This document shows, in pieces, positions 55,212 through 64,000 of a DNA stretch of 64,000 nucleotides. Every line of letters starts with the position of its first letter. Positions within the stretch are counted from its first letter, which is position 1. Where the stretch lies: the NCBI GenBank assembly GCA_026018925.1, contig JAKSZU010000004.1, positions 16,522,095-16,586,094 on the forward strand, written 5' to 3'. The translations under genes were made by a program, and so were the position numbers. This stretch comes from Tupaia tana (lineage: Eukaryota > Chordata > Mammalia > Scandentia > Tupaiidae). The notes under the pieces are model-generated. The model was not told the DNA's origin, searched no databases, and was given only the letters and a program-made list of their open reading frames with translations.

Positions 55212-55388
55212 GGGGCCAGCAGGTGGCATCATGATTAAGAAAGCTGAACTCCCACATGGCCGACCACAGTTCAAGTCCTGGACCTGGTGACTTGCTTTCT
55301 CATTTTCTCTCTCACTCTGTTCCTCTCTGGTCAAATTAAAACAAATAAATAAATAAAGTTAAATAAAATAATTCTTTTTGTTTAAAAA
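55212..55388 (+). mobile_element. SINE type B
   Basis: GGGGCCAGCAGGTGGCATCATG to AAATAATTCTTTTTGTTT; AAAACTATATAATAG before and AAAGCTGCATAATAG after. Confidence 0.85.
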
Positions 55389-55599
55389 AAAAGCTGCATA
55401 ATAGACCCAATTTTAATGTCACATAATGTGCTGTGTAATATGTACCTTAGAAACAGATGGTGTTTATTAAATAAATCAGATTCATTAACACACAGAAAAA
55501 TAACATCAGCCAATAGATGACATTTAACATTTAGGTTACCACTAGGGCATCTCTTGGTACTCCTCTGCCAAATGTTAACAGTAAATGAACAAATACAGT

Positions 55600-56846
55600 G
55601 GCCACAGCCTGAGAAAGGGGTCGGTGACTAGGCATAGAATCTTCAGTGAAGACAGTCAAACTACCCCTTTCTCCTCCACAACTTCCTGCTTCAGGCCTAC
55701 TACCTAAACCAGAAAAGAGTCTAACTAAGAATCTAGAATGGAGACTGGAAAAGGGAGATGTTATCAGTATTGTATTTTGGAGACTAGCTGTAATAGCAGA
55801 GGTTGTAACTCACCCACTAATCTTAACTACTGTAAATTTCCCCAAAATAAAGAGACCATACAGAATCCTGGAGGATCTATCCCCGTATAGGAAAAATTTA
55901 CTATATGAAATGAATACAAGAGTCACAGGGAGTACACTGCCCAGGTTCCTCCTTTAGGGCACAGCATTCATTCCTCTAACTGCCAGGAGGGTTGGCAGCT
56001 AGCTCTCTGTTATGTCTTCCCCCACAAGCTGCCCTCGACCAAAGTATCACAGGTTGAGTTCTCTCAGTGAGTTCCTAACATCAAGATGGAGTCCGGGATG
56101 CAATATACTTGGTATGCATCAACACCTATGAAGGACAGGCAGCAGAAGCTAGACTAAGAGGAAGAAGTCAAACTCAACGCAGGCCTGACAAAGTTCAGCC
56201 AACCAGGTATGACTTTCTGAAGCAAGTACTGCCTTTCAAAGAGTCCCATGTTAGGCTGAAAATATCGGGACCTTTTTATTCCTCACCTTGTTCAGTCATT
56301 TGCCATCTGACTCTAGAAGAGTGAGCCTTCAGGTGAAGCAGATCTCTATAGTTGAGACAGACCCTACCTCAGCTGACGAAAGCTGTCTGAGGAAGGCCCT
56401 TCCTGCAGCTAGGCAGCAGTAGTTCTTGGAAAAGGAGCTGTGTAGTTCATCTCCATCTCTACCACATCAAGAAAAATCCCCCACCCTCAGGTCAGGACAC
56501 ATCCAATTCCAGACAACTCTAAAGTGCTGTCCCAGCTTCAGAGCTCCCCATAGGACTGACTGAAGTTCCTTTTATAAATGCATCAAATCGGGACCAGCAG
56601 TTAGCGTAATGGCTATGTCGCTGGACTCCCACGTAGTCGACTGCGGTTCGAGTCCCGGACCCGGTGGCTTAAACTCACGCCGGGCGCGTGTGCGTGCGTG
56701 CCCAAGATCCCAAGAGGAGAATGGAGGAGAAGGGATTGCGGCGTGGCCATCCCCCCTGGGGGGTGATTTCCTGCTTTCTATCTCTCTGTCTCTCTCTGTC
56801 TGTCTGGCGAGCGCACGCGCCCTATAGCAAAAACCTCTCCAAAAAA

Positions 56847-56877
<31 letters not shown>

Positions 56878-57040
56878 ATGCATCAAATCAATCTCTCTGA
56901 CCTCCTAATCTCCCTTCCCTCCCTCCATTGTAAGTTTATTCTAAAAGCACTCCTCAATAAGACTTCTGCAAGTATATTTCTATCTTCGAGTATATTTCCC
57001 AGGGAACACAACCTAAAAAACTCAGTTCCATAGGAAGATT
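55600..57040 (+). mobile_element. Endogenous retrovirus LTR remnant (MER21-like), fossil
   Basis: Order of ACACCTATGAAGGACAGGCA, GGCCTGACAAAGTTCAGCCA, TTTGCCATCTGACTCTAGAA, GCTGTCTGAGGAAGGCCC and, near the 3' end, CACTCCTCAATAAGACTTCT and TTCCCAGGGAACACAACCTA is that of an old placental ERV LTR. It is a single degraded piece with no coding capacity and is split by one young SINE. Family name from memory only. Confidence 0.55.
56590..56873 (+). mobile_element. SINE type A, young, in an ERV LTR remnant
   Basis: Near-consensus and CpG-rich, with an (AATA)n tail. Perfect 16 bp TSD ATAAATGCATCAAATC at 56574-56589 and 56874-56889. Confidence 0.95.
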
Positions 57041-57282
57041 CAATAAAGTAGCTATGACCTTCTCCGTTCAGTAACCTCATAGGATATTACTTTATCTTGG
57101 CTAGGAGAAATCATTAAAACTTCACTGTCTATGGCATAATAATGCCAAGCCACTATTCTGTTGAAACAACAACAACAAAAGCAACTTACACAGCAACATT
57201 TGGATAAGTAACAGAAAAGGAGATGAATATATCAGCAATGCCTACTCTGCAATATTTAATTAGTAAAAGTAGCAAAATATTT

Positions 57283-57383
57283 GGCAGCTCCACAGCCTAA
57301 TGCTTAAGAAAGCCAGATTCTATCAATATAAGGCCAAACACGCAGTTCAAGTCCTGGCCCCAGTGGCTTAAAAAACACACCAG
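57283..57383 (+). mobile_element. Older SINE type D, head part
   Basis: GGCAGCTCCACAGCCTAATGC to GCTTAAAAAACACACCAGG, ended by the next SINE. Resembles the head at 61461. Confidence 0.55.
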
Positions 57384-57655
57384 GTGCAGGAACCAGCAGA
57401 TGCCATAGTGGCTACATCACTGGACTCCCATGTAGTTGACTGCGGTTCAAGTCTTAGAGCTGGTGGCTTAAATTTACGCCGGCTGCGTGTGCATGCATGC
57501 GTGCCCAGGATCCTAAGAGGAGAATGGTGGAGGAGGGATTGCAACATGGCCATCCCCCCTGGGGGTGATTTCTTGCTTTCTGTCTCTGTCTCTCTCTGTC
57601 TTTCTGGTGAGCGCATGTGGCCTGTAGCAAAAACCTCTCCAAAAAAAGAAAGAAA
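57384..57655 (+). mobile_element. SINE type A
   Basis: CAGGAACCAGCAGATGCCATAG to GGCCTGTAGCAAAAACCTCTCC. Confidence 0.85.
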
Positions 57656-57680
57656 ATGTGACCTTTTTTACTTAACTTTT

Positions 57681-57851
57681 CTTAAGAATTATTTTTGTTT
57701 AACTTTATTTATTATTATCATTATTATTTTTTTAACTTAAGAGACAGAGAGAGGGAAAGAAAGAAAGCAAGCCACCAGGTCCAGGATTCAAACCATGGTC
57801 AGCCACGTGGGAGTTAAGCACCCTCAACCACTACGCCACCTGCCAGCTCCA
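57681..57851 (-). mobile_element. SINE type B
   Basis: TTTTTTACTTAACTTTT (57664-57680) and TTTTTTAACTTAACTTTT (57852-57869) are the target duplication. The GACCAGA part is deleted. Confidence 0.85.
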
Positions 57852-57881
57852 TTTTTTAACTTAACTTTTTAAAACTGTGGT

Positions 57882-58132
57882 GGGACCAGCAGATGGTATA
57901 ATGGTTACATTGCTGGATGCCCACTTAGTTGACTGTGGTTTGAGTCCCGGACCTGGAAGCTTAAATTCATGCCAGACGCATGTGCATGTGTGTCCAAAAT
58001 CCCAAGAGGAGAATAGAGGAGAAGGGACTGCGGCATGGCCATCCCCCCTAGGAGGTGATTTCTCACTTTCTGTTTCTGTCTCTCTGCAAGCACACACACC
58101 TTATAGCAAAAATCTCTCAAAAATAAATAAAT
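57882..58132 (+). mobile_element. SINE type A
   Basis: GGGACCAGCAGATGGTATAATGG to ACCTTATAGCAAAAATCTCTC; AAAACTGTGGT before and AAAACTGTAGT after. Confidence 0.88.
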
Positions 58133-58163
58133 AAAAACTGTAGTAAAATACACATAGTTAACT

Positions 58164-58443
58164 TTTTTTGTTTTTTAAATTTTGCTAGAGGGTGCATGCA
58201 CTCATCAGAGAAAGACAGAGACAGAGAAATGGAGAGTGAGAAATTACCCCCCCCCACACACACACACACACTCCTCTGGGAGAATAGCCATGCTGCAATC
58301 CCTTTTCCTCCATTCTCCTCTTGGGACTCTGGGCACACATGCACACATGCGTGGCATGAGTTTCAAGCCACTAGGTCTGGGATGCAAACCATAGTCACTC
58401 ATGTGGGAGTCCAGCATTAACTTCCACACCATATGCTGGCCCC
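58164..58443 (-). mobile_element. SINE type C
   Basis: TTTTGCTAGAGGGTGCATGC tail; the palindrome block has become CCCCCCC plus a (CA)n stretch (58247-58271); head ACACCATATGCTGGCCCC. Confidence 0.8.
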
Positions 58444-58877
58444 ATTTCACACAAATTTTAAATCACTATATCATGCTATCTTATGTTCATAAAACAGTAA
58501 CTGAAGCTGCAGAAATAAATTATATTGCAAAATTATAATAGAAGACTTGTGACAAGAAATATATCCTACTTTTGTGGGATAAGAGAATAAAGGCAGGCAG
58601 GAAATAGTCAGAATGGTTCAGTAAAACAAAAACCTAAGAAGCATTTCAAGAGGACGATGCAGTATACTGCAGAAAATTCTATAGAGAGGCTGAGAAGAAT
58701 GGAAAAAGGATACTGTTCTTAGCAATCATGAAGTCACTGGTGACCTTTAAGAGATCAATTTTAATTTAGTGAGTGAAAGCAAAAGTCAGACTGTAAAGGC
58801 TGCAGAGGTAGAAGGAAGATGGAAGAAAGGAAGATAACAAATACAAAATACAATTTTGGAAAAGGCTATAAAAATAG
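58444..58877. other. Old unassigned repeat-like DNA
   Basis: AGTCACTGGTGACCTTTAAGAG, AATTTTAATTTAGTGAGTGA and AGTCAGACTGTAAAGGCTGC resemble a widespread old mammalian repeat; related words occur at 32235-32425. I cannot name it. Confidence 0.35.
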
Positions 58878-59020
58878 CAGTGAATACTTACTCAATACAT
58901 TGCACTAATATGTGCTAGTCCTTGTTCTAAGTGGTTTACATATTAAGTAATTTAACCCTACTATAAAGTAGGTACCATCATTCCATCCATCTGCAGTAGA
59001 GGAAACAGATATAGTAAGGA
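58878..59020 (-). mobile_element. MIR SINE
   Basis: GTGCTAGTCCTTGTTCTAAG, TGGTTTACATATTAAGTAAT and CCCTACTATAAAGTAGGTAC are the reversed MIR 3' half. Confidence 0.8.
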
Positions 59021-59499
59021 ACCAGAATTACATGTGTGTGATAGCATGTATGTATGTGTATAAACATACAAATATACAGGATAGTTAAATAATATAATAA
59101 TATAATATGAATGACAGAAAAGATCAGCAAATTTCAGAGTTTTTTCAAGATCGGAAGCCAAAGTGTGGAGAAGGATTTTAACATCAATTTATGTTGCTGA
59201 TGCTTGTCAGTTATGTCAATTTATCAGGCAGGTGTAAATAGATGTAAGCAAAATAAGAACAGGCTGATTTTCTTAAAGCTATTAATGGTATAGGCTTCCA
59301 TTCAATAAAGCCATAAATGAATAGGGGGAAAATGTAATTATCACCAAGACTTTCAAAGATACAGTATGTTTTCCTGCTGCTTACAGACCACAAGAAAATG
59401 GATAGACAAAATGCCATTTTGCTGATTAGCTCTATCACATATTTGTACCTAAAAGCAACAGCAATTTTAAAAAAAAATCTGAAAAATAACAAAACTATT

Positions 59500-59770
59500 T
59501 TTTTAAGAGAGTTTTTTTGGTGTGTGGGGCTATAGGGTGCATGTGCATGCTGGAGAGACAGAGACAGACAGAAAGCGAAAAATCACAAACACCCCCCCAG
59601 GGAGAGTGGCCACGCTGCAATCCCTTGTCTTCCATTCTCCTCTCAGGATCTTGGGCGTACATGCACGCATGCCTAGCATGAGTTTTAAGCCACCAGGTCT
59701 GGGATTGGAACCACTGTCGACTATACGGGAGTCCAGCAACGTAACAATTACACCATCTGCTGGTCCCTAC
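59500..59770 (-). mobile_element. SINE type A
   Basis: GGCTATAGGGTGCATGTGC tail to CACCATCTGCTGGTCCC head, between two copies of CAAAACTATTTT. Confidence 0.88.
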
Positions 59771-59832
59771 CAAAACTATTTTAAAGCCAGAAAGTTATAG
59801 TTTATTTTTTGGGGGGGCAGGGGAGGATTTAT

Positions 59833-59937
59833 GGGACCAGAAGGTGGCATAGTGGTTAAGGTGCTAGACTCCCACATGTCCAACTGCAGTTCGAGTTCTG
59901 GACCTGACAGCTTGAGAATCATGCAGAGGTGTGTGTG

Positions 59938-59979
<42 letters not shown>

Positions 59980-60125
59980 GTGTGCGCAGAGAAAAGGATA
60001 AGAGAAGGGACTGCAATGTTGCTACCTCTCCCAGGGTGGGTGATTTCTCATTTTTCCTCTCACTGTCTTGGTCTATGTCCACGGTGTGCTCTATGGCAAA
60101 AAACCTTAAAATAAATAAATAATTT
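59833..60125 (+). mobile_element. SINE type C with (TG)n(CG)n
   Basis: GGGACCAGAAGGTGGCATAGTGG head. The GTGTGTGC body segment has grown into TG then CG repeats (59930-59988). End GCTCTATGGCAAAAAACC. Confidence 0.85.
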
Positions 60126-60193
60126 TTTCAAAAAATTAGTATCTGGTAATATTTCTGTACCCTCCTGCCTACCAATATTATCTCTTTGATTTA

Positions 60194-60571
60194 AAAAAAT
60201 GTATTTATTTATTTAATTCCACTTATTATTTTTTAATTTGACCAGAAGAGAGAAAGAAAAGGAAAGTGAGAAAGCAAGCCACCAGGTCTGAGACTTGAAA
60301 TGAGGTAGGCCATGTGGAGATCCAGCACCTTTTTTTTTTTTTTTTTAAGAATTATTTTTTATTTTAACTTTATTTATTATTATTATCATTATTATTTTCC
60401 AGTTTGATCAGAGAGAGACAGAGAGAGAGAGAGGAAGTGAGAAAGCAAGCCACCAGGTCCGAGACTTGAACCGTGGTCAGCCATGTGGGAGTCCAGCACC
60501 TTTAACCACCATGCCACTTGCCGGCCCCGGAGATCCAGCACCTTTAACCAGCACACCACCTGCTGGCCCCC
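60194..60571 (-). mobile_element. SINE type B, split by another type B
   Basis: Tail and body at 60194-60332, head CAGCACACCACCTGCTGGCCC after 60545. The two parts meet in GGAGATCCAGCACCTTT. Confidence 0.88.
60333..60528 (-). mobile_element. SINE type B nested in type B
   Basis: Same orientation as its host. Perfect 17 bp TSD GGAGATCCAGCACCTTT at 60316-60332 and 60529-60545, copied from the host SINE. Confidence 0.93.
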
Positions 60572-61103
60572 CTCTTTGAATCAACAATGCACCAGATTAT
60601 AGAGCATATGAAACATTAATACAGAAGGAATTTCATGAAAGCCAATCTAATTTGTAGACAGGAAGCAATGTTCTCAATCTTTATTACAATATCAGACAGA
60701 ATTTTAACACTTATTATAAACAGAATTATATTAAAATACAGCAATATATCCAGTTGTCACTATTCTTCCAGTTAATTACCTCTTACTCTTTGCCCCCATA
60801 GTAACTACCTCTATTATAACAAAACATGTGTTAAATGCTATTTTTATGTGTATCCTACAGTAAACTCTATATTCCTTAAATACAGAAATTATGGCCTATT
60901 TTGAACAAAACAATTATGTTTTATAAATGAGTGAATAAACATAAAGAAATTAGAGCTTGGCATTAAATAACACAAATATTTTTTATGACAATGACAATGA
61001 AAAACAATTTCCATATTTTGGAATAAAATTTACAAAATGCAGAAAAAACAATCTATAAAAATAAAATAACAATTCTCTTTAAGATCCATCAATAAACCTA
61101 AAG
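60572..61103. other. No firm feature; possible L2 trace
   Basis: AT-rich. ACAGTAAACTCTATATTCCTT near 60857 and AATGAGTGAATAAAC near 60925 hint at a degraded L2 end, too weak to call separately. Confidence 0.3.
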
Positions 61104-61193
61104 GGGTCAGCAGGTGGCATGGTGGTTAAGAGTGCTGGACTCCCACATGGCCAACTGCAGCTTGAGTCCTGGACCTGGCAGTTTGCTTTCTCA

Positions 61194-61249
<56 letters not shown>

Positions 61250-61324
61250 GTGTCCCTCTCTGGTCAAATTAAAATAAAATAAATTAATTAATTAAGTTAA
61301 ATAAAATAATTTTAAAAAATAAAT
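61104..61324 (+). mobile_element. SINE type B with (TC)n expansion
   Basis: Pyrimidine tract expanded to about 24 TC units (61198-61246). AATAAACCTAAAG before and AAGTAAACCTAAAG after. Confidence 0.9.
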
Positions 61325-61460
61325 AAGTAAACCTAAAGACAAGTGAAACAGAATAGATAAAGGTTGAAAAGAAAGTTGACATGGTCCAATACATCTGTGT
61401 AATAAAAATTACATAATGTTTTGCTTGGCAAGAATAGTTTAGAAACACTGATAACATTGG

Positions 61461-61850
61461 ACTAGCTCCAAAGCCTAATGGTTGGGGGAGCCAGATCCCA
61501 CTTAGCTGACAATGGTTTGAGAAACATGCCAGAGACATGTACATGCATACCCAGAATCCCAACAAGATAGAGAAATAGAGAAAGGATTGCCACAGACACA
61601 CCCCACTGAGGGGTACCCCCACCACCCCCAGCATATGTGCATACACTCTGTCAATTTTTAAAAGTTACTTAATTTTATTATTATTATTTTGTTAAATTCA
61701 CTATAGGGTGCATGTGCTCACCCTAGAGAGAAAGTGAGAAAGCAAGCCATAAACTGCTAGGTCTAGAACTCAAACCGCACTTGGCCATGTGGGAGTCTAG
61801 CACTTCAACCACCACACCACCTGCTGGTCCCTCTCTCTGTCAACTTAATA
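61461..61850 (+). mobile_element. Older SINE type D, split near its 3' end
   Basis: GGACTAGCTCCAAAGCCTAATGG head, GAAACATGCCAGAGACATG, ACACTCTGTCAA end, then continuing after the inserted SINE with CAACTTAATAAAAAAG. Confidence 0.6.
61660..61834 (-). mobile_element. SINE type B/A-short nested in type D
   Basis: Type-A-like tail word CACTATAGGGTGCATGTGC with a short type-B body; CTCTGTCAA at 61646-61654 and 61835-61843. Confidence 0.8.
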
Positions 61851-61992
61851 AAAAAGAAAAACATTAATAACACTAATAAAGGTGATCAATTTTCCTAGGG
61901 CACCATTTCTCAATCTGGCTGCACATAAAACTACCTAGGAACTATTTTAAAATTCTAAAATTTGGTCGTCATTCTCAAAAGTTTCTGACTTT

Positions 61993-62234
61993 GAGATCAG
62001 CAGATGGTGTAGTGGTTACATCACTGGACTCTCATGTAGTTGACAGTGGTTCGAGTCCCGAACCAGTGGCTTCAAATTCAAGCCAGGAGCATGTGCATGC
62101 ATACCAAAATCTCAAGGGGAAGATGGGAGAGAAGGAATTATGGTGTGGGGGCACCCCCTTGGAGTGTGATTTCTCACTTTGTGTCTCTCTGGTGAGCACA
62201 CACATAGCAAAAAACTCTCTCTCAAAAAAAAAAA
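61993..62234 (+). mobile_element. SINE type A
   Basis: GAGATCAGCAGATGGTGTAGTGG to ACACATAGCAAAAAACTCTC; TCTGACTT before and after. Confidence 0.85.
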
Positions 62235-62273
62235 ATCTGACTTAATTTATTTCGGTTGTATCCTGGGTATGAT

Positions 62274-62510
62274 TTTATGTTTTTGCCATAGGGTACATGT
62301 GCTCACCAGAGAGAGAGTGAGAGGGAAAGTGAGAAGTCCCCCAGGGGGGATGACCACACCACAATCCCTTTTCCTCCATTTCCGTCCTGGAATTTGGGGC
62401 ACACATGCACATTCTCCTGGCATGAGTTTCAAGTCACCAGGTCCAGGACTCAAATCGCAGTTGGTCATGTGGGAGTTTAGCATCTTAACCACCATGCTAT
62501 CTGCTGACCC
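62274..62510 (-). mobile_element. SINE type C
   Basis: TTTTTGCCATAGGGTACATG tail to ACCATGCTATCTGCTGACCC head. Confidence 0.82.
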
Positions 62511-62600
62511 GAGTATGGTCATTTTTTAAACCTCCCTAGGTGATTTTAATATGAAACCAAGATTGGAGCCCACAAAACTTTGTTTTAAAAAACAAAATTT

Positions 62601-62867
62601 TGGGACCAGCAGTTAGCGTAATGGCTATGTCATTGGACTCCCACATAGTCGACTGCGGTTCGAGTCCCGGACCCGGTGGCTTAAACTCACGCCGGGCATG
62701 TGTGCGTGCGTGCCCAAGATCCCTGGAGGAGAAGGGACTGCGGCGTGGCCATCCCCCCTGGGGGGTGATTTCTCACTTTCTATCTCTCTGTCTCTCTCTG
62801 TCTATCTGGAGAGTGCACGCGCCCTATAGCAAAAAAACCTCTCCAAAAAAAAAAAAAAAAAAGAAAA
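62601..62867 (+). mobile_element. SINE type A, young
   Basis: GGGACCAGCAGTTAGCGTAATGG, CpG-rich, with a short deletion in the body (GATCCCTGGAGGAG). CAAAATTTTG before and AAAAATTTTG after. Confidence 0.9.
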
Positions 62868-62956
62868 AAAAATTTTGACATATAATTTATATCCAATAAA
62901 ACTTATTGATTTATGAAAACAATCAGATTAAATCTTAACAATAAAGACAGTCGTAG

Positions 62957-63123
62957 GACTAGCAGGTGGCATAGTGGTGAAGGTGCTAGACTCCCACATG
63001 GCCGACCATGGTTTGAGTTCCAGACCTGGCATCTTGCTTTCTCTATCTTTCTCTCTCTCTCTGGTCAAATTAAAGAATAATAATTAATTAATTTAATTAA
63101 ATAATTCCTTAAAATAAATAAAT
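62957..63123 (+). mobile_element. SINE type B
   Basis: GGACTAGCAGGTGGCATAGTGG to TCTCTGGTCAAATTAAAGAA with an AATAAATAAATAAA end. Confidence 0.85.
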
Positions 63124-63129
63124 AAAGTC

Positions 63130-63796
63130 ACATAATCACCACCACCATCATGATCTAGAACATTTCCATCAGCCAAAAAAGTTTCCTCATGCCTGTTCCC
63201 CTTGTCTCTAGTGACCAGTGACCTATTTTCTGTCACTGCAGCTTTGGCCTTTCTAGAACGTCATATGTACAGAATTGTACTATGTGTAGTCTTTTGTGTC
63301 TGACTTCTTTTACTTAGCATAATGCTTTACAGATGCACTCAGGTTGCAGTCTATCAGCAGTTTGTTCTTTTGTTGCTGTTGCTCTTAATTTGCTAGAGGG
63401 TGTAGGTGCTGGCTATCGAGAGAGAAAGAGAATGAGAAAGCACTCCCGTGGGGGATGGTCACACTACAATCCCATCTATTCCATTTCTCCCTTCTTTCAG
63501 AATTTTGGGCAGGCATGTACACATGTCCTATGTGTTTCTCAAGCTCCACAGTCCAAGATTCTCAAGCTCCACAGTCCAAGACTTAACCATGTAGATGGCC
63601 ATAAGGGATCCAGCTACCTTATCCACCACGCCTCCAGCTGGCCCTCATTTGTTCTTTTTAATTGCTGAATAGTTTCCATTATATGGATATATGATGATTT
63701 CTTTATCTATTCACCCATCTGATATGCATCTAGATTGTTTGCAGTTTGGGGCTATTATGAATAAAGCTACTATAAATATTCAAGTACAAGTCTTTA
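63130..63796 (-). mobile_element. L1M 3' UTR, inverted
   Basis: GAACATTTCCATCAGCCAAA, CTAGTGACCAGTGACCTATT, TGACTTCTTTTACTTAGCAT, then after a SINE ATTGCTGAATAGTTTCCATT and GGGGCTATTATGAATAAAGC, as in other inverted L1M ends here. Confidence 0.8.
63376..63648 (-). mobile_element. SINE type C with 23 bp tandem duplication
   Basis: AATTTGCTAGAGGGTGTAGG tail to GCCTCCAGCTGGCCC head. TTCTCAAGCTCCACAGTCCA repeats with period 23 at 63536 and 63559. Confidence 0.82.
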
Positions 63797-64000
63797 TTTT
63801 TGGGGGGAGAGATTTTTTTACCAGAGAGACAGGGAGAGATAAGAGAAAAAGTGAGAAGTCACCCCCTGGGGGGAGATGGCCATGGGACAATCCCTTCTCC
63901 TCCATTCTCTTCTCAGGATTTTGGGCATGCACACAAACATGCCCAGTGTGAATTTTAAGCCACCAGGTCTAGGACTCAAACAGCAGTTGACTACGTGGGA
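63797..64000 (-). mobile_element. SINE type A, cut by the window edge
   Basis: GGGGGGAGAGATTTTTTTACC tail to CAGTTGACTACGTGGGA; the tRNA head lies beyond 64000. The CTATAGGGC word of the tail is deleted. Confidence 0.85.

Noticed and set aside
61194-61246. CRISPR-like or regulatory repeat
   Set aside because: It is a simple (TC)n expansion of the SINE pyrimidine tract.

Overview
The window is repeat-dense nuclear DNA of a placental mammal. Ancient mammal-wide repeats (MIR, L2, a Tigger1-like DNA transposon, a MaLR-type LTR, several L1M-type LINE-1 pieces) are overlaid by well over a hundred copies or fragments of lineage-specific tRNA-derived SINEs. I see no Alu, B1, CanSINE, BovA/tA, VES, ERE or AfroSINE copies, which argues against primates, rodents, carnivores, ruminants, bats, horses and afrotherians. 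I cannot name the species. One 100-N assembly gap is present (53846-53945).

SINE forms used in the feature list (my own labels): Type A (about 250-285 bp) has a tRNA-like head GGGACCAGCAGTTAGCGTAATGG with a B box GGTTCGAGTCC, a GC-rich body containing the palindrome CCCCCCTGGGGGG, a (TC)n/TCTGTC tract, and the tail CCTATAGCAAAAACCTCTCC. Type A-short has a type-A tail but lacks the GC-rich body. Type B (about 160-200 bp) has head GGCCAGCAGGTGGCATGGTGG, a pyrimidine tract, then GGTCAAATTAAA and AATAAA repeats. Type C is an older, more diverged long form (head GGTGGCATGGTGGTTAAGG, GCTTGAAAA-CATGCTGGG in the body). Types D and E are further tRNA-headed, older families.

Layout: 1-4.1 kb is SINEs in L2/MIR-age DNA. 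At 4.1-7.4 kb lies, on the minus strand, a complete retrocopy of CEP83 with an uninterrupted 701-codon frame, 5' and 3' UTRs, AATAAA and poly(A). From 7.4 to 9.4 kb is old unique or repeat DNA. From 9.8 to 33 kb are long L1 (+) remnants shredded by SINEs, with an RPL9 processed pseudogene at 13.9-14.9 kb. An RPL6 processed pseudogene lies at 33.7-34.6 kb (minus). The stretch 35.0-37.4 kb is nearly repeat-free and contains a possible terminal coding exon and 3' UTR on the minus strand. The rest, 37.4-64 kb, is SINEs within L1, L2, MIR, one MaLR LTR and one ERV LTR remnant.

No operon, CRISPR array, functional tRNA or novel multi-gene system is visible. The points of most interest are the intact CEP83 retrocopy carrying a CpG-rich 5' region, several nested insertions that can be dated relative to each other from target-site duplications (TSDs), a CpG-rich near-identical SINE subfamily that looks recently active, and one or two candidate terminal exons.
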